64,000 bases of DNA, taken from NCBI GenBank assembly GCA_019914995.1, contig CM034137.1:682001-746000 (forward strand), read 5' to 3'. The notes beneath the pieces were generated by a model that saw nothing but the letters and a program-made list of their open reading frames with translations, searched no databases and had not been told where the DNA came from. Both the position numbers and the translations under genes were made by a program. The DNA is from Acanthochlamys bracteata (Eukaryota > Streptophyta > Magnoliopsida > Pandanales > Velloziaceae). Every line of letters begins with the position of its first letter. Position 1 is the first letter of the stretch. Below, piece by piece: positions 48,301 to 59,388 of the stretch.

Positions 48301-48488
48301 AGTGCACTGTGACCATAGTCCCGTACTGTCCAGGCTAGGAGGCTGCTGACAAGGAAGATGAGCGCGTAGACGTATCTGGCCATGGAGGGGTTGGGTCCCA
48401 TGCAGAAATGTGTACAACAGGAGTCCTCCATGAACTTGGCAAACCTCTCTCTAAAGCTGTGACGGTTCTCCATTGCTTCGTTTGTCAT
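45385..48488 (-). CDS. SERINC/TMS membrane protein (MEE55-like)
   Basis: Twelve exons: 48488-48287, 48191-48118, 47798-47639, 47567-47543, 47433-47344, 47125-46954, 46849-46776, 46665-46596, 46363-46292, 46203-46073, 45737-45664, 45455-45385; phases agree, 404 aa. Many hydrophobic segments fit the multi-pass serine-incorporator family. Family signatures: MARYVYALIFLVSSLLAWTV, RDYGHSALAEL, LGAEGVLRISFGCF, WHSEWWPGKIVLW, IQLYGKIAHFGAG, LMYIWYTPEASC, VPYGYGFFHFVFAMGAMYFA and WTIDVGWTSTWVRIVNEWLA. Exon 4 is a 25-nt microexon. The proposed role of SERINCs, helping serine enter phosphatidylserine and sphingolipids, is debated; animal relatives behave as lipid scramblases. Closest recalled Arabidopsis relatives are At4g13345 and At3g24460. 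Confidence 0.92.
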
Positions 48489-50030
48489 TTCTTAAGCGGA
48501 TCTTATTATGCAGAAATCATAGCAGAGGCTATCAAATTCCTGCAGGGAATAATGAGGCATGAAGAATAAGTGAACCTTACATATTAAATTCTGCGAACAA
48601 GTGTTTGGTGCTGATTAAATTATTGCATATGAGAGCGCATGGCTGTTAGCTTTTAGTATGGGGTTTAGCTAAATTAAATTCTCCAACGCAAAAAGCATGA
48701 CAAAGGAAATCTTTTATAGAGCAACTCTGGAGGTAGTTCACAGGTAAGAATTATATGAAAACAAGATGAACGACAAAAACTTTAATGAGTCGACCGCTGA
48801 AGAATAAAAAGAAACTGAAATTCTCTTGTAGATATAATATAACATCTGGCACTTTTATCATGACTTATGATGATCAAGTTTGGAGTGAATTTGATCGAGT
48901 TTGACTCTTAAGTTCATAGTAAACTTTCCTAAATTTCAAACCAAACTTCATTTCATTCTAGCCAAAGCATTATAGCGATTTCATTGTGGTCTAATGCCTT
49001 TCTCGAAAAAGAAAAAGAAATTCTGATGCAACTCTGACGATATAGCGGGGTGATTCTATTTCTAAAGCATACATGCTACTATCCAATCTCTACCAGAAAA
49101 AAACCAAATTAATAGGCCCAAAGCTAGGAATTATGTTTGAGACAAAAAAAAAAAAAAAAAAGAACAATTATCAGATTGTTGCAGCTAAAGCAGATGGCCA
49201 ACAAATCTCATTCGACTTTGTTCTTTGATAAATCAGCTTTCTTTTGGGAAAGCAAAATAACCAAGCAATTGATTGAGCTAACGAGTTGAGAAAAAGAATC
49301 AACGTTGGGATGGGATAGAGAGAGCACCACAGACTCTTAACTTGGCTTGCAAGTAATGAACACAATGTTCTTTCAAGTGATTCACTCAACAATTCTATCT
49401 GATTTTCAGTTCAGCATTAATTCATTGCTTTCTAAAAAATTTCCGCAAATTAATCACTATTGGAACTCTACAGTCTTTAATCAACACTTTCGATTCGAGC
49501 AAAAAATTGACTTCTCAAAAGTAGAGAACTTGAGCAAACTCTAGATCTGTCAACTACTTTCCTTATATGAAATTCCGCAACAACTCCAGAAGCAAACATT
49601 TTCATTGCTTGTTTAAATCTATAATTTCATTCAATGCAGAGGAAACAAATTGGAGTACAGAAACTATTGTGATTCTTAAAATTCAAACCCAAAGTCAATC
49701 AATGAATTTCAACAAGACAAAAATTTCCTAAACGCATGGAAAAATTAGAAAAGAAATTGCTTTTAAGAAAAAGAAATTAACAACTCACCTGTCTATGGAC
49801 GATTCAGTCGCACTGCTTCATCCATCCTCTTCAACCCGAAAGTTAAAATCTCAAAAATGTAGACAAAGACAAAGAAATCATGTAGGAAAAAAGTAGAAAA
49901 ATAAGAAGATTTATTTTATCAAAAGCAACGAACAGGTTCTTCTTCTTTTTCCCTTCCCTCAACGTTCTGTCTGTTATATAGCAGAGCAATGAATTGCTCG
50001 ACAAGCTCCAAGTTTACTTATTTAATCTGA
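48489..50030 (-). other. SERINC 5'UTR intron and leader
   Basis: A strong donor (CAG|GTGAGT at 49788) with no coding potential downstream suggests a non-coding first exon at about 49789-49980 and a UTR intron of roughly 1.3 kb. The (A)n run at 49144-49161 lies inside it. Inferred from splice signals only. Confidence 0.45.
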
Positions 50031-50063
50031 AACAACTACAACAGCATGACTTGTAGTTTGTTG

Positions 50064-50067
<4 letters not shown>

Positions 50068-50097
<30 letters not shown>

Positions 50098-50099
50098 AA
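50068..50099. repeat. (CT)n(AT)n compound microsatellite
   Basis: CTCTCT run joined to TATATATATA, just upstream of the inferred SERINC leader. Possibly part of its core promoter. Confidence 0.85.
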
Positions 50100-52188
50100 C
50101 TGAGAGGAGTGAAACGTACAAGGGTTTATAACATATAAGTGTCTCTCTTTAAGTTGGTATCAAACTTTACTTTTTTTTCTTTCATATGAAAAAAGAAACA
50201 TGGATGATTCTGACGGAATTGCTCTGTCTTTTACTGATGATCTCAATGTGTTTGATGAATTGCAAGAAAGAATGAGAAGTGAGACGGCATGGAAAGAAAG
50301 ACATGAGAGACACCTATAATGCCAAATATTTTGGCACTGCAAACGCAATGCTTTACAATGGTTTCTTGCAAGTTAAAGTTATCTTCAATACGTTACTTGT
50401 TTCTTACACTAATTCAGAGGCCCTTAGTTGGCATGCTTCCATGTGCGTACGCCAAGGAACGTTTAACTCATAGCAGTTTCCATTTTGAGGGCACTGGTAT
50501 TCTTGCCCAATAATGTTAAGCTCCCTGAATTGAGTACCTGAATCGTAAGCTAGTTCTATGCTTCTAACGGAAAACCTTGACAATGGCAGGATTTTGAGTT
50601 AACTTTCTGAATAATTGGCTATGTATTGCCTGAGTTATAGTTTAATTGGGTGTAGATTTGATGGCCTTTGGAAATGCCTAGTTTAGGACTGGAGGAAATT
50701 GGGAAAGTAAAGGAATCTGCAACCGAACTGATCCTGAAAGCAAAAGTCATAACTAAAGTGAAGCATGAAAGAAAGAGAAATGCAACAGAAATGTGTTGCT
50801 CAAAAATTTTTACTCGAGTAATGTAGAAGGAAAGCAGTAGTTTTCACATATTTGTAATTTCGATGAGATTATCACATGGAATTCAGTTCAAGTAGAGAAA
50901 TCTTCGAGGATGCTACTCTGCTTTCTGATTACGAAACGAAAAAGCTTGGAACATTTCTGTTCCAGATTTCACTCCTTAATGTTGGAAAAGAAGTTTCATG
51001 CATTCTTCATGCATCATATGATCGGAATTAATAATTAAAAAACTATTAGACGAAATATTTCACACATTCATACCAAATACATGAATCAAAATATTCGGCC
51101 TTTGGAGCTCCCCGCTCTCGCTATTTTCCAAATCAGTAATACAGCTGTTTCTTTCGCTTCCCTGCAAACATATTCCAATCAGCTCATGAAACATTACAAT
51201 GAGGACTTCAATGGTCCTGATTGTTATAATCATGCTTTCTTATAGGAAGAAGTTCAGCAACTCCGAAGAGCTGCTACAAAAATTGTTACCATTTCTGCAG
51301 ACATAACACAACTGCTGGGAAATTGGGATGCGGCATGGACTGTAGACTAATGCGCATTATGCACAATTCATCAGCAAAAACCATGGCAAGTGCAGTTGTT
51401 TTAGTAAGGGTAAACGTTGAACAGCCCATCACCATAATTTGCTATTTCATTGTTCTGTCAAATTCTGATTAGTTCTTCGTGTACATGAGCAGAGACGGAA
51501 AACTAGAGACGATGTCATGAAGCCTGCTCTCACTGTGCAGAGCTGATTGATGAACCTTGAGCATCAGAAAAGTGCTTTCTGTAGAATTACCTGTACTGCT
51601 GTAGATTGATGGTATACGATAAAGACATTAGCCTTCAGTGTTCGTTTCTTGTACAACATATAGATGTTAACGATAACTGAAAAGAAATTAAAATTCATAT
51701 TTCATTGATTCTACACATCAATGAATTATGCTATCGATCAAGAAGTGTTCCTTTCAAAGAAGAATGTTATGTTCACTAACGAAGGGTTGCAAAATGAGTA
51801 ATGGCTTTAACAAAAATAGTCCTGAATTTACTGGCAGTAAACTGTAATCGTTCAAAGATAACAAGCATATAAAAAACTACTGAAAAAGCATTTACTTTAG
51901 TATTCTCATCTAGAATTGTCTATAACTTAAAACATACTAAAAAGTTTATTTCGGCCGCTTGTAAAAATCCTACAAAAACAATAATTTAAACCCATCATAG
52001 ACAAAAGTGCTATTGCGCTGCAGGGAACTCAATGCAACACGAAATACAAAGGCATGGGTCTTTCAGAGACGGAAACTCAGAAGAAGAGGGGGGTATGGTG
52101 AAATGCTCATCTGGAAGCCACAAGTCAGTGTGCTACTGAAATCCTGAACTCAACCACTCTCGCATTACCAAACTGAGCAGGACACTCT
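50100..52188. other. spacer between SERINC promoter and NUP50 3' end
   Basis: About 2 kb with only short frames on both strands and no recognisable protein or RNA. The right end (from about 51950) is probably the NUP50 3'UTR. Confidence 0.5.
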
Positions 52189-53559
52189 TCATTCATCTGA
52201 TGCCTTTGGAGAATTCTCTGGCATGTCTTTCTTTCCTTTAAGGGCTGTCACGGCTTCACGAAAATCTTCCACGGTTGAACTGTCCCTGAACTTCAGAGCA
52301 ACTGTCGCTAACACATCCTTACCGTCTCCAGCACTATTTATGCAGGCAAAAGTAATGCCTTTTTTCTCCATATTCTTGAGGGACATATCTGGATAGAGGC
52401 TGGCATTCAAGATGAGCCTGTAGTTTCCTCTTGCTCTCATAACAAGCCTTGCTTTCCCAGTTCCTGTTGTGGTAACATTCACTTTAAGCTCCCCCTTACC
52501 CCTCTCCTTCCAAGCACCATCAATATACTCAAACAGGATAGCATCAGCAGTAAAAACTGACTTCTCATTCTCTTCACCTGTTTCAACTGGAACTTCCTGC
52601 ATTGAAGCTTTGCCATTTAATCCATTGGTGGTACCATCTTTTCCAGCTGTGCCAATCAAATGGGAGGATGAAATTCCACTGTTAGTGTTCCCTTTACCAA
52701 AGGAAAAGAGTGAATTGTCACTCTTAAACTCGACAGTCTGTCCAGAACCTTTTCCAAACATGGAGCCTTCGTTAGAAGCCAGTCCAAAAGAAAATGATGA
52801 ACTTGAAAATCCAGTTCCAGCAAGCCCCGTAAAGGCATTTTGGCTGCTCGATAACTGCTGAAATGAACTGAAAGGCGCTGATGGAGCTGTTTTAACTTTA
52901 TTCTCATCCTGTGTTTTCTGTCCATTCTCTTCTTCGGTGCCCTTGCTAGCATCTTCAGCATTATTTTCAACATCTGAAGTTGCTTTTTTAGTATCTTGTC
53001 CGCCTTCCTCGCATGCTTTTTCTGTATCTTCTTTATGAGCTTCTTTCTCTCCACCATCAGCAAAACAAACCTTTCCAGTTTGTTCGTCTTCTTCTCCCTC
53101 ATTTGCTTTCTGATTGTCAATCTCAGAGACAGGACCATCAATTTCTTCTTCGGTTGTCTTCTTCTCTTCTACTATCACAGCAGGTTTATCTGCCAAGGAA
53201 CCCACTTCCGTTCCCTTAGCATCTCCATTTTCCTCTTGTCTCGGTTTGTTGGCATCTTCCTCTTCTAAACGCTGTTTTTCACTGGAATCTTGAGATTCAA
53301 CAATGGCAATAGTTGTCTTCACCCCAGAGTCAGTTGGGGGAACTAGCTGGATACTAGCAAATGGGTTGGGAGTAGAAGAAGTTGACTGCTGTTGATGACG
53401 GCGCGCCTTAACAATTCTTCTGGCCGCCAGAACTTCTTCACTGGCTCTTTGGAAAGTGCCCATCTCTGGCTCTGGAGTATCATCATCTGGGTTGTCCTTT
53501 GTTAGTTGCCTTCCAGCAACTCGCTTCTTTGAGGGTGGAACACCTTCAGCGTCTTCCAT
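52189..53559 (-). CDS. NUP50-like nucleoporin with RanBD1 domain
   Basis: Intronless coding region, 456 aa. The N-terminal NUP50 motif is at residues about 9-54 (PSKKRVAGRQLTKDNP, MGTFQRASEEVLAARRIVK), which in animal NUP50 binds importin-alpha and displaces cargo. The middle is acidic and Lys/Glu-rich, followed by an FG-type stretch (FSSSSFSFG, NSLFSFGKG, SMFGKG). A RanBP1-type domain fills about 335-442 (ILFEYIDGAWKERGKGELKVN, ARLVMRARGNYRLILNA, FREAVTALKG). It should act at the nuclear basket in Ran-dependent import. The 5'UTR is split by a 1.75-kb intron (53592-55338). It shares a divergent promoter with the molybdate transporter. Confidence 0.93.
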   Translation of the reverse strand: MEDAEGVPPSKKRVAGRQLTKDNPDDDTPEPEMGTFQRASEEVLAARRIVKARRHQQQSTSSTPNPFASIQLVPPTDSGVKTTIAIVESQDSSEKQRLEEEDANKPRQEENGDAKGTEVGSLADKPAVIVEEKKTTEEEIDGPVSEIDNQKANEGEEDEQTGKVCFADGGEKEAHKEDTEKACEEGGQDTKKATSDVENNAEDASKGTEEENGQKTQDENKVKTAPSAPFSSFQQLSSSQNAFTGLAGTGFSSSSFSFGLASNEGSMFGKGSGQTVEFKSDNSLFSFGKGNTNSGISSSHLIGTAGKDGTTNGLNGKASMQEVPVETGEENEKSVFTADAILFEYIDGAWKERGKGELKVNVTTTGTGKARLVMRARGNYRLILNASLYPDMSLKNMEKKGITFACINSAGDGKDVLATVALKFRDSSTVEDFREAVTALKGKKDMPENSPKASDE

Positions 53560-53591
53560 TTAGACAGTTGAAGAGCTTGATAGTATAGTTC

Positions 53592-55338
53592 CTGCAAATT
53601 AAGAGGATCAATTTCTCTAGTTACACAACTTCCTATAACAATATCAGTTGCAAAGAAGAAACAACTTCACTAAATAGTGGCACAAATGAACGACTAAAAA
53701 GAGAGATGACAAGGTGTGATAAAAACAAAGCTATATTTAACAAAACATATAGATGCTTAAACATGACATCAGACTTCTATCAGTCAACCCAAGACAGAAG
53801 CCTCTGATAAGGAAACAAAGAAAACTAAATACATTCTGTACCTGGTCATTTCATTTGGAGGAGACAGCTTGAAACAAGTAATAAATGTAGTTTTGAAAAG
53901 AAAAACATGAAGAAAGAGCAAAACAACTCTGGACAAGGTCAAAAAGATGTATAATAAATTCTTCCGGTACAACGAAAGCAATATAAGCTGAACCTACGGA
54001 AAATTCATATCCTCATCAACTAGATTATTTTGAGGATGTCCACGTCATCTCTCTCTGTAAACTGAGAAGTATGCACTAACATGAAGAACATCAAGATTCT
54101 GAATTTGAACAGCAAGTTAACAACCCAAATCATACTAATGTCAGTTATGAGCTACATTGGCGGTAACTGTTTGGAGGATTTATCCAGTATGAGTTTGGTT
54201 TAGGTTGTCGAATGACCCGTAAAGAACCAGAAAACATGCCCATTATTCATATACCTTATTGCAAAGCAATTATCGTGACTCACAGACCTGCATTGGAAGT
54301 ACTGTTTGGTCTAATTCCATGAAAACTAAGTATATATAGAAGCAGCAAGAAAAGATATTACAAACTGGCTCCCACAACAACTGTATGAAGGTGAAAATAG
54401 ACACAAAGGCAATCCACCTGATAATCAAGAACCTAATGGCCATAGCACCAACAGCTTGCGACCAGGTATGTTCACACATAGCTAGCTGATTACTCTTATC
54501 ACCTATTCATAAGTTGCTTATAACACTTACCTATTCCGTGAGTATCAGTTCCAGAATAATGTCTCTTAAAATGCAAAAACAGCTGGCAAACAGATATGTT
54601 CAAAACTAGTTAGCTGATAAATCTCAACACCTATCATAAGTTACCTTATAACACTTGCCTATTCTGAGAATAACGCTTTCCAGACTTTATGTACCTCATA
54701 ATGCACAAACAGCTTGCAAACAGATATGTTCAAACATAGCTAGCTGATAACTTTATCAGTTATTCATAAGTAACACTTTCATCCGAGAATATCTCTTGCA
54801 GAAATTGCATATCTTAAAAATGCACAGCCTCTTGCAAACAGATGCATTCAAACAAGCAGCTGATTACTCTTCCCACCAATTGATAACTTACCTTATAATA
54901 CTTTACTATTCCAAGATTATTATTTCCAGACATTACGTATGTTAAAATTTTAAGGAGCATGCCTATCTCACGGCCATTATTCGAAAAAGGAATAGATCCA
55001 CAGTCGGTGGATTTGCATAATCCAATTCCCGTCAGACTCAAGCTACAAGCTTGATAAGAAGAATACTAAATAGACCTTAACTATTAATCTTACAACAAAA
55101 AAATGGAGTACCAACCAATCTATACAAACAAAGACAGAATCTGCTTGAACTCCACAAGCTCTATTTTATTCAATTAGCTACATCAAAGTAACAAACATTC
55201 AGTAAAGGAATTTACTGGCTAATTAACGAAAAAACAAAAACCCTAACACATAATTCCTCAAAAATACAAGAAAGAGAACAATTACAAAAATATATACACA
55301 AAGAGAAAGAAAAATCGATTGCTAGGGTTTACACTTAC
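53592..55338 (-). other. 5'UTR intron of NUP50-like gene
   Basis: Donor CA|GTAAGT at 55338 and acceptor TTTGCAG just before 53591, 32 bases upstream of the ATG. Length 1,747 bases. The intron holds a four-unit tandem array (54452-54945) and a telo-box. Confidence 0.6.
54452..54945. repeat. degenerate tandem repeat, ~130-bp unit, about four copies
   Basis: Units start near 54452, 54580, 54710 and 54828, each with a variant of CAGCTTGCAAACAGATATGTTCAAACATAGCTAGCTGAT, then a TTCATAAGTTACCTTATAACACTT-like part. Periods are 128, 130 and 118. Copies are clearly diverged. Confidence 0.85.
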
Positions 55339-55700
55339 TGGTAAGAAATCGAAATGAAGACTGGTTTGGATTAGGCCATCAGCAGAAGTGCGAAGACAAA
55401 AAAAACACTACGAAAAGAGTAAAGGAAAATGTGAAAGAAGAAATATATGGTTTACTGACAGATGTCTATGAGAAATATATACCCAATGAATGGTGACTCT
55501 TCTACCCCTACACAAAGAAAATCTCCACCGTCCGTTTCTTTGTATTCAAATTGGTAAATCGATTTCCGGACAAATTTAGCCAGAATTTTTTTCTGGAAGC
55601 CGTAGCATTACGGCCAGGCCTCACCTTATCAGTTCGCCTAACAACTCCCTTAAGGCCCAACTACCAGCACTTGCCCAGCTCAATATTTCTACAGCCCACT
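55237..55700 (-). promoter_or_regulatory. NUP50 telo-boxes and site II elements
   Basis: AAACCCTAA at 55238-55246 and TAGGGTTT at 55323-55330 are telo-boxes on opposite strands near the NUP50 leader. GGCCCA (55654-55659) and AGCCCA (55693-55698) lie upstream. The telo-box plus site II pairing is typical of plant genes expressed in dividing cells. Confidence 0.55.
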
Positions 55701-56012
55701 AAATATAATTGAGTCATCAGTATATAATTAAAAAAGAAAATTATTAGTTTCTTAGAACTCTTTTCAAAATGCATAATATAATTCGTATTGCATAGATGCA
55801 AACTCGATAAGTCGGCTCAAATTTTATCTGGTCAAACTTGTTTACAAAAAATTAAATTAGCTTAAAGTAATTGATTGAGCAAAGCTTTTCAAATACCAAC
55901 AAAATTTCTGCAAAAATGAATTTCACTTATTGATTGACTCAACATAGAAGATAATCTCATAATCTAAGCGACTTCCTGCGAAGCCAAAAGCCATCGTTCA
56001 TTTCAATGCTCT

Positions 56013-56019
56013 TATAAAT
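56013..56019 (+). promoter_or_regulatory. TATA box of molybdate transporter
   Basis: TATAAAT, 86 bases upstream of the chosen start codon at 56105. Confidence 0.6.
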
Positions 56020-56104
56020 CGACGCTTATTTCTGCTTCTCTGGCTCTAAAATTAATAACAGTTATTGCTACTTGCATGCGTTGACATTCCCAACGCACGC
56101 CACC

Positions 56105-57493
56105 ATGAACAACAACAGCGGCAGCAACGGTGATGAACAACAACCATCCGTGGCGTCTCCTGCGAGGAAACCGGCAGAGCTGTTCTATAAAGCTCGAACA
56201 AACCTTGCGTTCAGATCAATATGGAGAGAGCTCAACGGTGCCATGGGAGATTTAGGCACTTATATTCCTATAGTTCTTGCTCTAGCTCTCGCGAAAGATC
56301 TCAATATTGGAACAACACTGATATTCACCGGAATCTACAACATAATCACGGGTGCGCTTTACGGTGTTCCAATGCCTGTTCAACCCATGAAAGCAATCTC
56401 TGCAACAGCAATCTCTACTCCTTCTTTTGGTGTTCCTGAAATCATGGCTGCTGGAATATGTACTGCGGCTGTTGTTTTCTTTCTCGGCGCTACCGGACTA
56501 ATGGGTTTTGTTTATAGAATTATTCCTTTGCCTGTTGTTCGAGGAGTGCAACTAGCTCAGGGTCTCTCCTTTGCTATGTCTGCAGTCAAGTATGTTAGAA
56601 ACAAGCAAGACTTTGCCAAGGGGAAAACACTAGGTACTCGGCCTTGGTTCGGTCTCGACGGTCTCGTTCTCGCCATCGTTGCCGCATGCTTCATTGTTAT
56701 TATAAGCGGCTCCGGAGAGAAGACGGAATCTTGCAATGATGATTATGATATCGCGGCCGTAGAAACAAGAAGGAACAGATCGAGAAAGTTATGGAGATTG
56801 GTGTTCAACATTCCATCTGCAGTGATCATATTTGTTCTGGGTGTTGTTCTAGCTATTATAAGAAAGCCGAGCGCCGTGAAGGAGCTAAGTTTCGGCCCGT
56901 CGAGCATTCACACGGTCAACATTTCACGGCATGCGTGGAAGGAAGGTTTTGTGAGAGGCGCGATACCGCAGATTCCGTTATCGGTGCTGAATTCGGTGAT
57001 TGCCGTTTGCAAGCTTTCGAAAGATTTGTTCCCGGAGAAGGCGACGGGTGCTTCAGCGACATCGGTGTCGATCACAGTCGGGTTGATGAATTTGGTAGGT
57101 TGTTGGTTCGGCGCGTTGCCTTGTTGCCATGGCGCTGGTGGGCTTGCAGGCCAATACAAGTTTGGGGGAAGGAGCGGAGGTTGCGTAGCAGCTCTCGGCG
57201 CGGCGAAACTAATCATTGGTGTAGTTCTTGGAAGTTCGATTCTGAAATTGCTTGCTCAGTTCCCTGTAGGACTGTTGGGAGTATTGCTTCTGTTTGCAGG
57301 CATTGAACTTGCCATGGCATCAAGAGATATGGGAACAAAGACGGAATCGTTCATCATGCTCGTGGTTACGGCGGTATCTCTTGTCGGCTCCAGCGCAGCC
57401 CTCGGGTTTGTTTGCGGCATCGTTACATATATCCTTATCAAGATTCGAGAGCTGGTAACGAAGAACAACGAAACAAACCCTTCTTTGGTGTGA
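56105..57493 (+). CDS. molybdate transporter, MOT1/MOT2 family
   Basis: Single exon. The start is taken at CCACCATGAAC (MNNNSGSNGD), 462 aa, because it has a much better context and matches the family length better than the ATG at 56072. Multi-pass membrane protein of the SulP-like MOT family. Both family signatures are present: PMPVQPMKAISATA (about residues 89-102) and GALPCCHGAGGLAGQYKF (336-353). The early ELNGAMGDLGTYIPI segment and RGVQLAQGLSFAMSAVKY are also typical. It should import or redistribute molybdate for molybdenum-cofactor enzymes. MOT1-type (plasma membrane/mitochondrial/ER reports) and MOT2-type (vacuolar export) cannot be separated here without alignment. It appears intact. 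Confidence 0.93.
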   Translation: MNNNSGSNGDEQQPSVASPARKPAELFYKARTNLAFRSIWRELNGAMGDLGTYIPIVLALALAKDLNIGTTLIFTGIYNIITGALYGVPMPVQPMKAISATAISTPSFGVPEIMAAGICTAAVVFFLGATGLMGFVYRIIPLPVVRGVQLAQGLSFAMSAVKYVRNKQDFAKGKTLGTRPWFGLDGLVLAIVAACFIVIISGSGEKTESCNDDYDIAAVETRRNRSRKLWRLVFNIPSAVIIFVLGVVLAIIRKPSAVKELSFGPSSIHTVNISRHAWKEGFVRGAIPQIPLSVLNSVIAVCKLSKDLFPEKATGASATSVSITVGLMNLVGCWFGALPCCHGAGGLAGQYKFGGRSGGCVAALGAAKLIIGVVLGSSILKLLAQFPVGLLGVLLLFAGIELAMASRDMGTKTESFIMLVVTAVSLVGSSAALGFVCGIVTYILIKIRELVTKNNETNPSLV

Positions 57494-58944
57494 ACTTTGG
57501 GATAGACTTCACTGAGGCATTTCGTCGAACAGGAACGAGCAAAGTGGAATAAAAGTATTCAGCAAAATGGTTGACGGAATGCCTGAAAGAGACTCTTCGT
57601 TGATTGCTTGTGACCGTTCAGTTAATATAATCTTTGAGAAAATTATAATCTTGTATTTTTAATTAAGGTCAAGTCTTTTGTGTGTGTAAGTAGCTCGGGC
57701 CAGTTCCTCACTGTCCTCTGAAGAGAAAATAAAAGCGTATTTGAGAATTGTAGATGAAGTGTTTGACGGAATATCTCAATTAAAATCAACACCAACCAAT
57801 TCACGAAACAGATGCATGTTTGATAGGTTTGAAAATTGCATACTCAAAACTACAATCAAAGCAATCTAAGTTTTGAGCTTTTATCTCTTGGCACCTTGTG
57901 ACGCTCAGTGCGGTCAGCAGGGATTTATGCTGATTCTATGTAAGTTGGAGCACTATGTAAGGTTGAGAACTACGACAGCAAGAGGAACATTGTTCTCCAC
58001 TTTGAAAATGGAACAAGCATTTTTTTCCGTGGATTTCAATTCATATTAAAGTGTTTATTTTGGTATTTGAAGATGACAATTCATTACAGAAAACGGGCTT
58101 GTTTGGGAAAATTTTGAACTTAAAATCATTGTTCATGTCAAGGTAAGGTTAGGCAAGATTACTGCTAATATTGAGCAGTGGATATTGATCTAGCACCAGT
58201 TTCAGTGCTTAGCTTTAAACTAAAAGCAGGGTTGTTGGTTGCAATCTTGTGTGGATAGGAAAAAGTGGATCGAGTGTGAATTAGACCGAAGAGTATTGAA
58301 GCAATTGAATGCAAAATGGTTCAGTCATTGGAAGAGTTCTTACTTGATGAAAAGTCTCAGGCACGTAGTAGGCTTATGATGGCCTATTCTTTAAGTTTAG
58401 GCCCGTACAAAGGCATATCCAAATCCAAAGAATGAAAAGAGTAGTGTGTTTAGCCCAAGAAATCTGTTTATAAGATTTCTCAAATTCAGAAATTAACTAA
58501 ATAACCTTTCATGGTCTATACTTGGCAGTTAGTTAGTTGGTACCCATTTGTATATAATTGTAAGATGTTGATAAAACAATATTCAGATAGTGTTTAAAAC
58601 GAAGTATTCTAATGGGATTTCACATGCCTCCATGGTTCAACACACCAAAAGAGAAACGATATTATGCTTGGGTACAAATGTCTAGTAAGAACGCTTAACA
58701 TCAATATAAACTCTTGCCTGCCCCACTTAATCTAATATGACTCATTTGCATAATGCTCTCAATGGTAGTTGCTGTTTAGGATAATAACGAGCATAAGGCA
58801 TTCCTATGCAATCAGCTAGCTACTGCACTTGATATATCCAATCCATCAATCCAAACATAGAATCACCCAATTGATTTTGCTATGTCAATGCCATAGAAGC
58901 GGCAAGAACAGTTCCACACATTTAAGATCGCCACAACCACTCCG
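57494..58944. other. spacer downstream of molybdate transporter
   Basis: MOT 3'UTR, then about 1.2 kb without a supportable gene. No inverted or direct terminal repeats were recognised. Confidence 0.5.
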
Positions 58945-59388
58945 GGGCGTTTGAATAGACTTATATTCAACTTATAAATTAAAATAAATTAAACATAATA
59001 AAATAAAAATATTTAGATGAATAATTTATAAATTATTTTTTTAATTTATAAGTCACAAAAATAAAAATTTATACTGAATAATTTTTTCAAAAAAATCACA
59101 CCCGTGTTTGAAAAAAATAATACTGTTGATCCTATTAAATTAACATATATATATATATATATCATTATTGTACAAAATATTTTAATTTTTTTATAATTTT
59201 CTTTAACTTTTCAACTCTTCTTTGTCGAACATTTTATTCAACTTTTTTTTTTAAAAAAATAAAATTTATTCAAATACATATTTTTTTTTAATAAAAAAAA
59301 ATTTAGCTACTTCTTTTTTAAAAAAATTAAAAAAATAATTTTTATCATAAAAATTAAAACTTTTAACTTTAGGCAAACAGTCACCCCT
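58945..59388. mobile_element. candidate MITE
   Basis: A/T-rich block starting GGGGCGTTTGAATAGACTTA and ending GGCAAACAGTCACCCC. The ends are loosely inverted (GGGGYG...TTTG). It includes an (AT)n run near 59141-59161. No coding capacity; assignment is tentative. Confidence 0.35.

Noticed and set aside
52996-53268. Plus-strand Phe/Leu-rich frames
   Set aside because: Antisense of the acidic NUP50 middle region.
58321-58640. Possible solo LTR downstream of the molybdate transporter
   Set aside because: It has a TATATAATTG stretch reminiscent of LTRs, but I could not find matching ends, a target duplication or a second copy.
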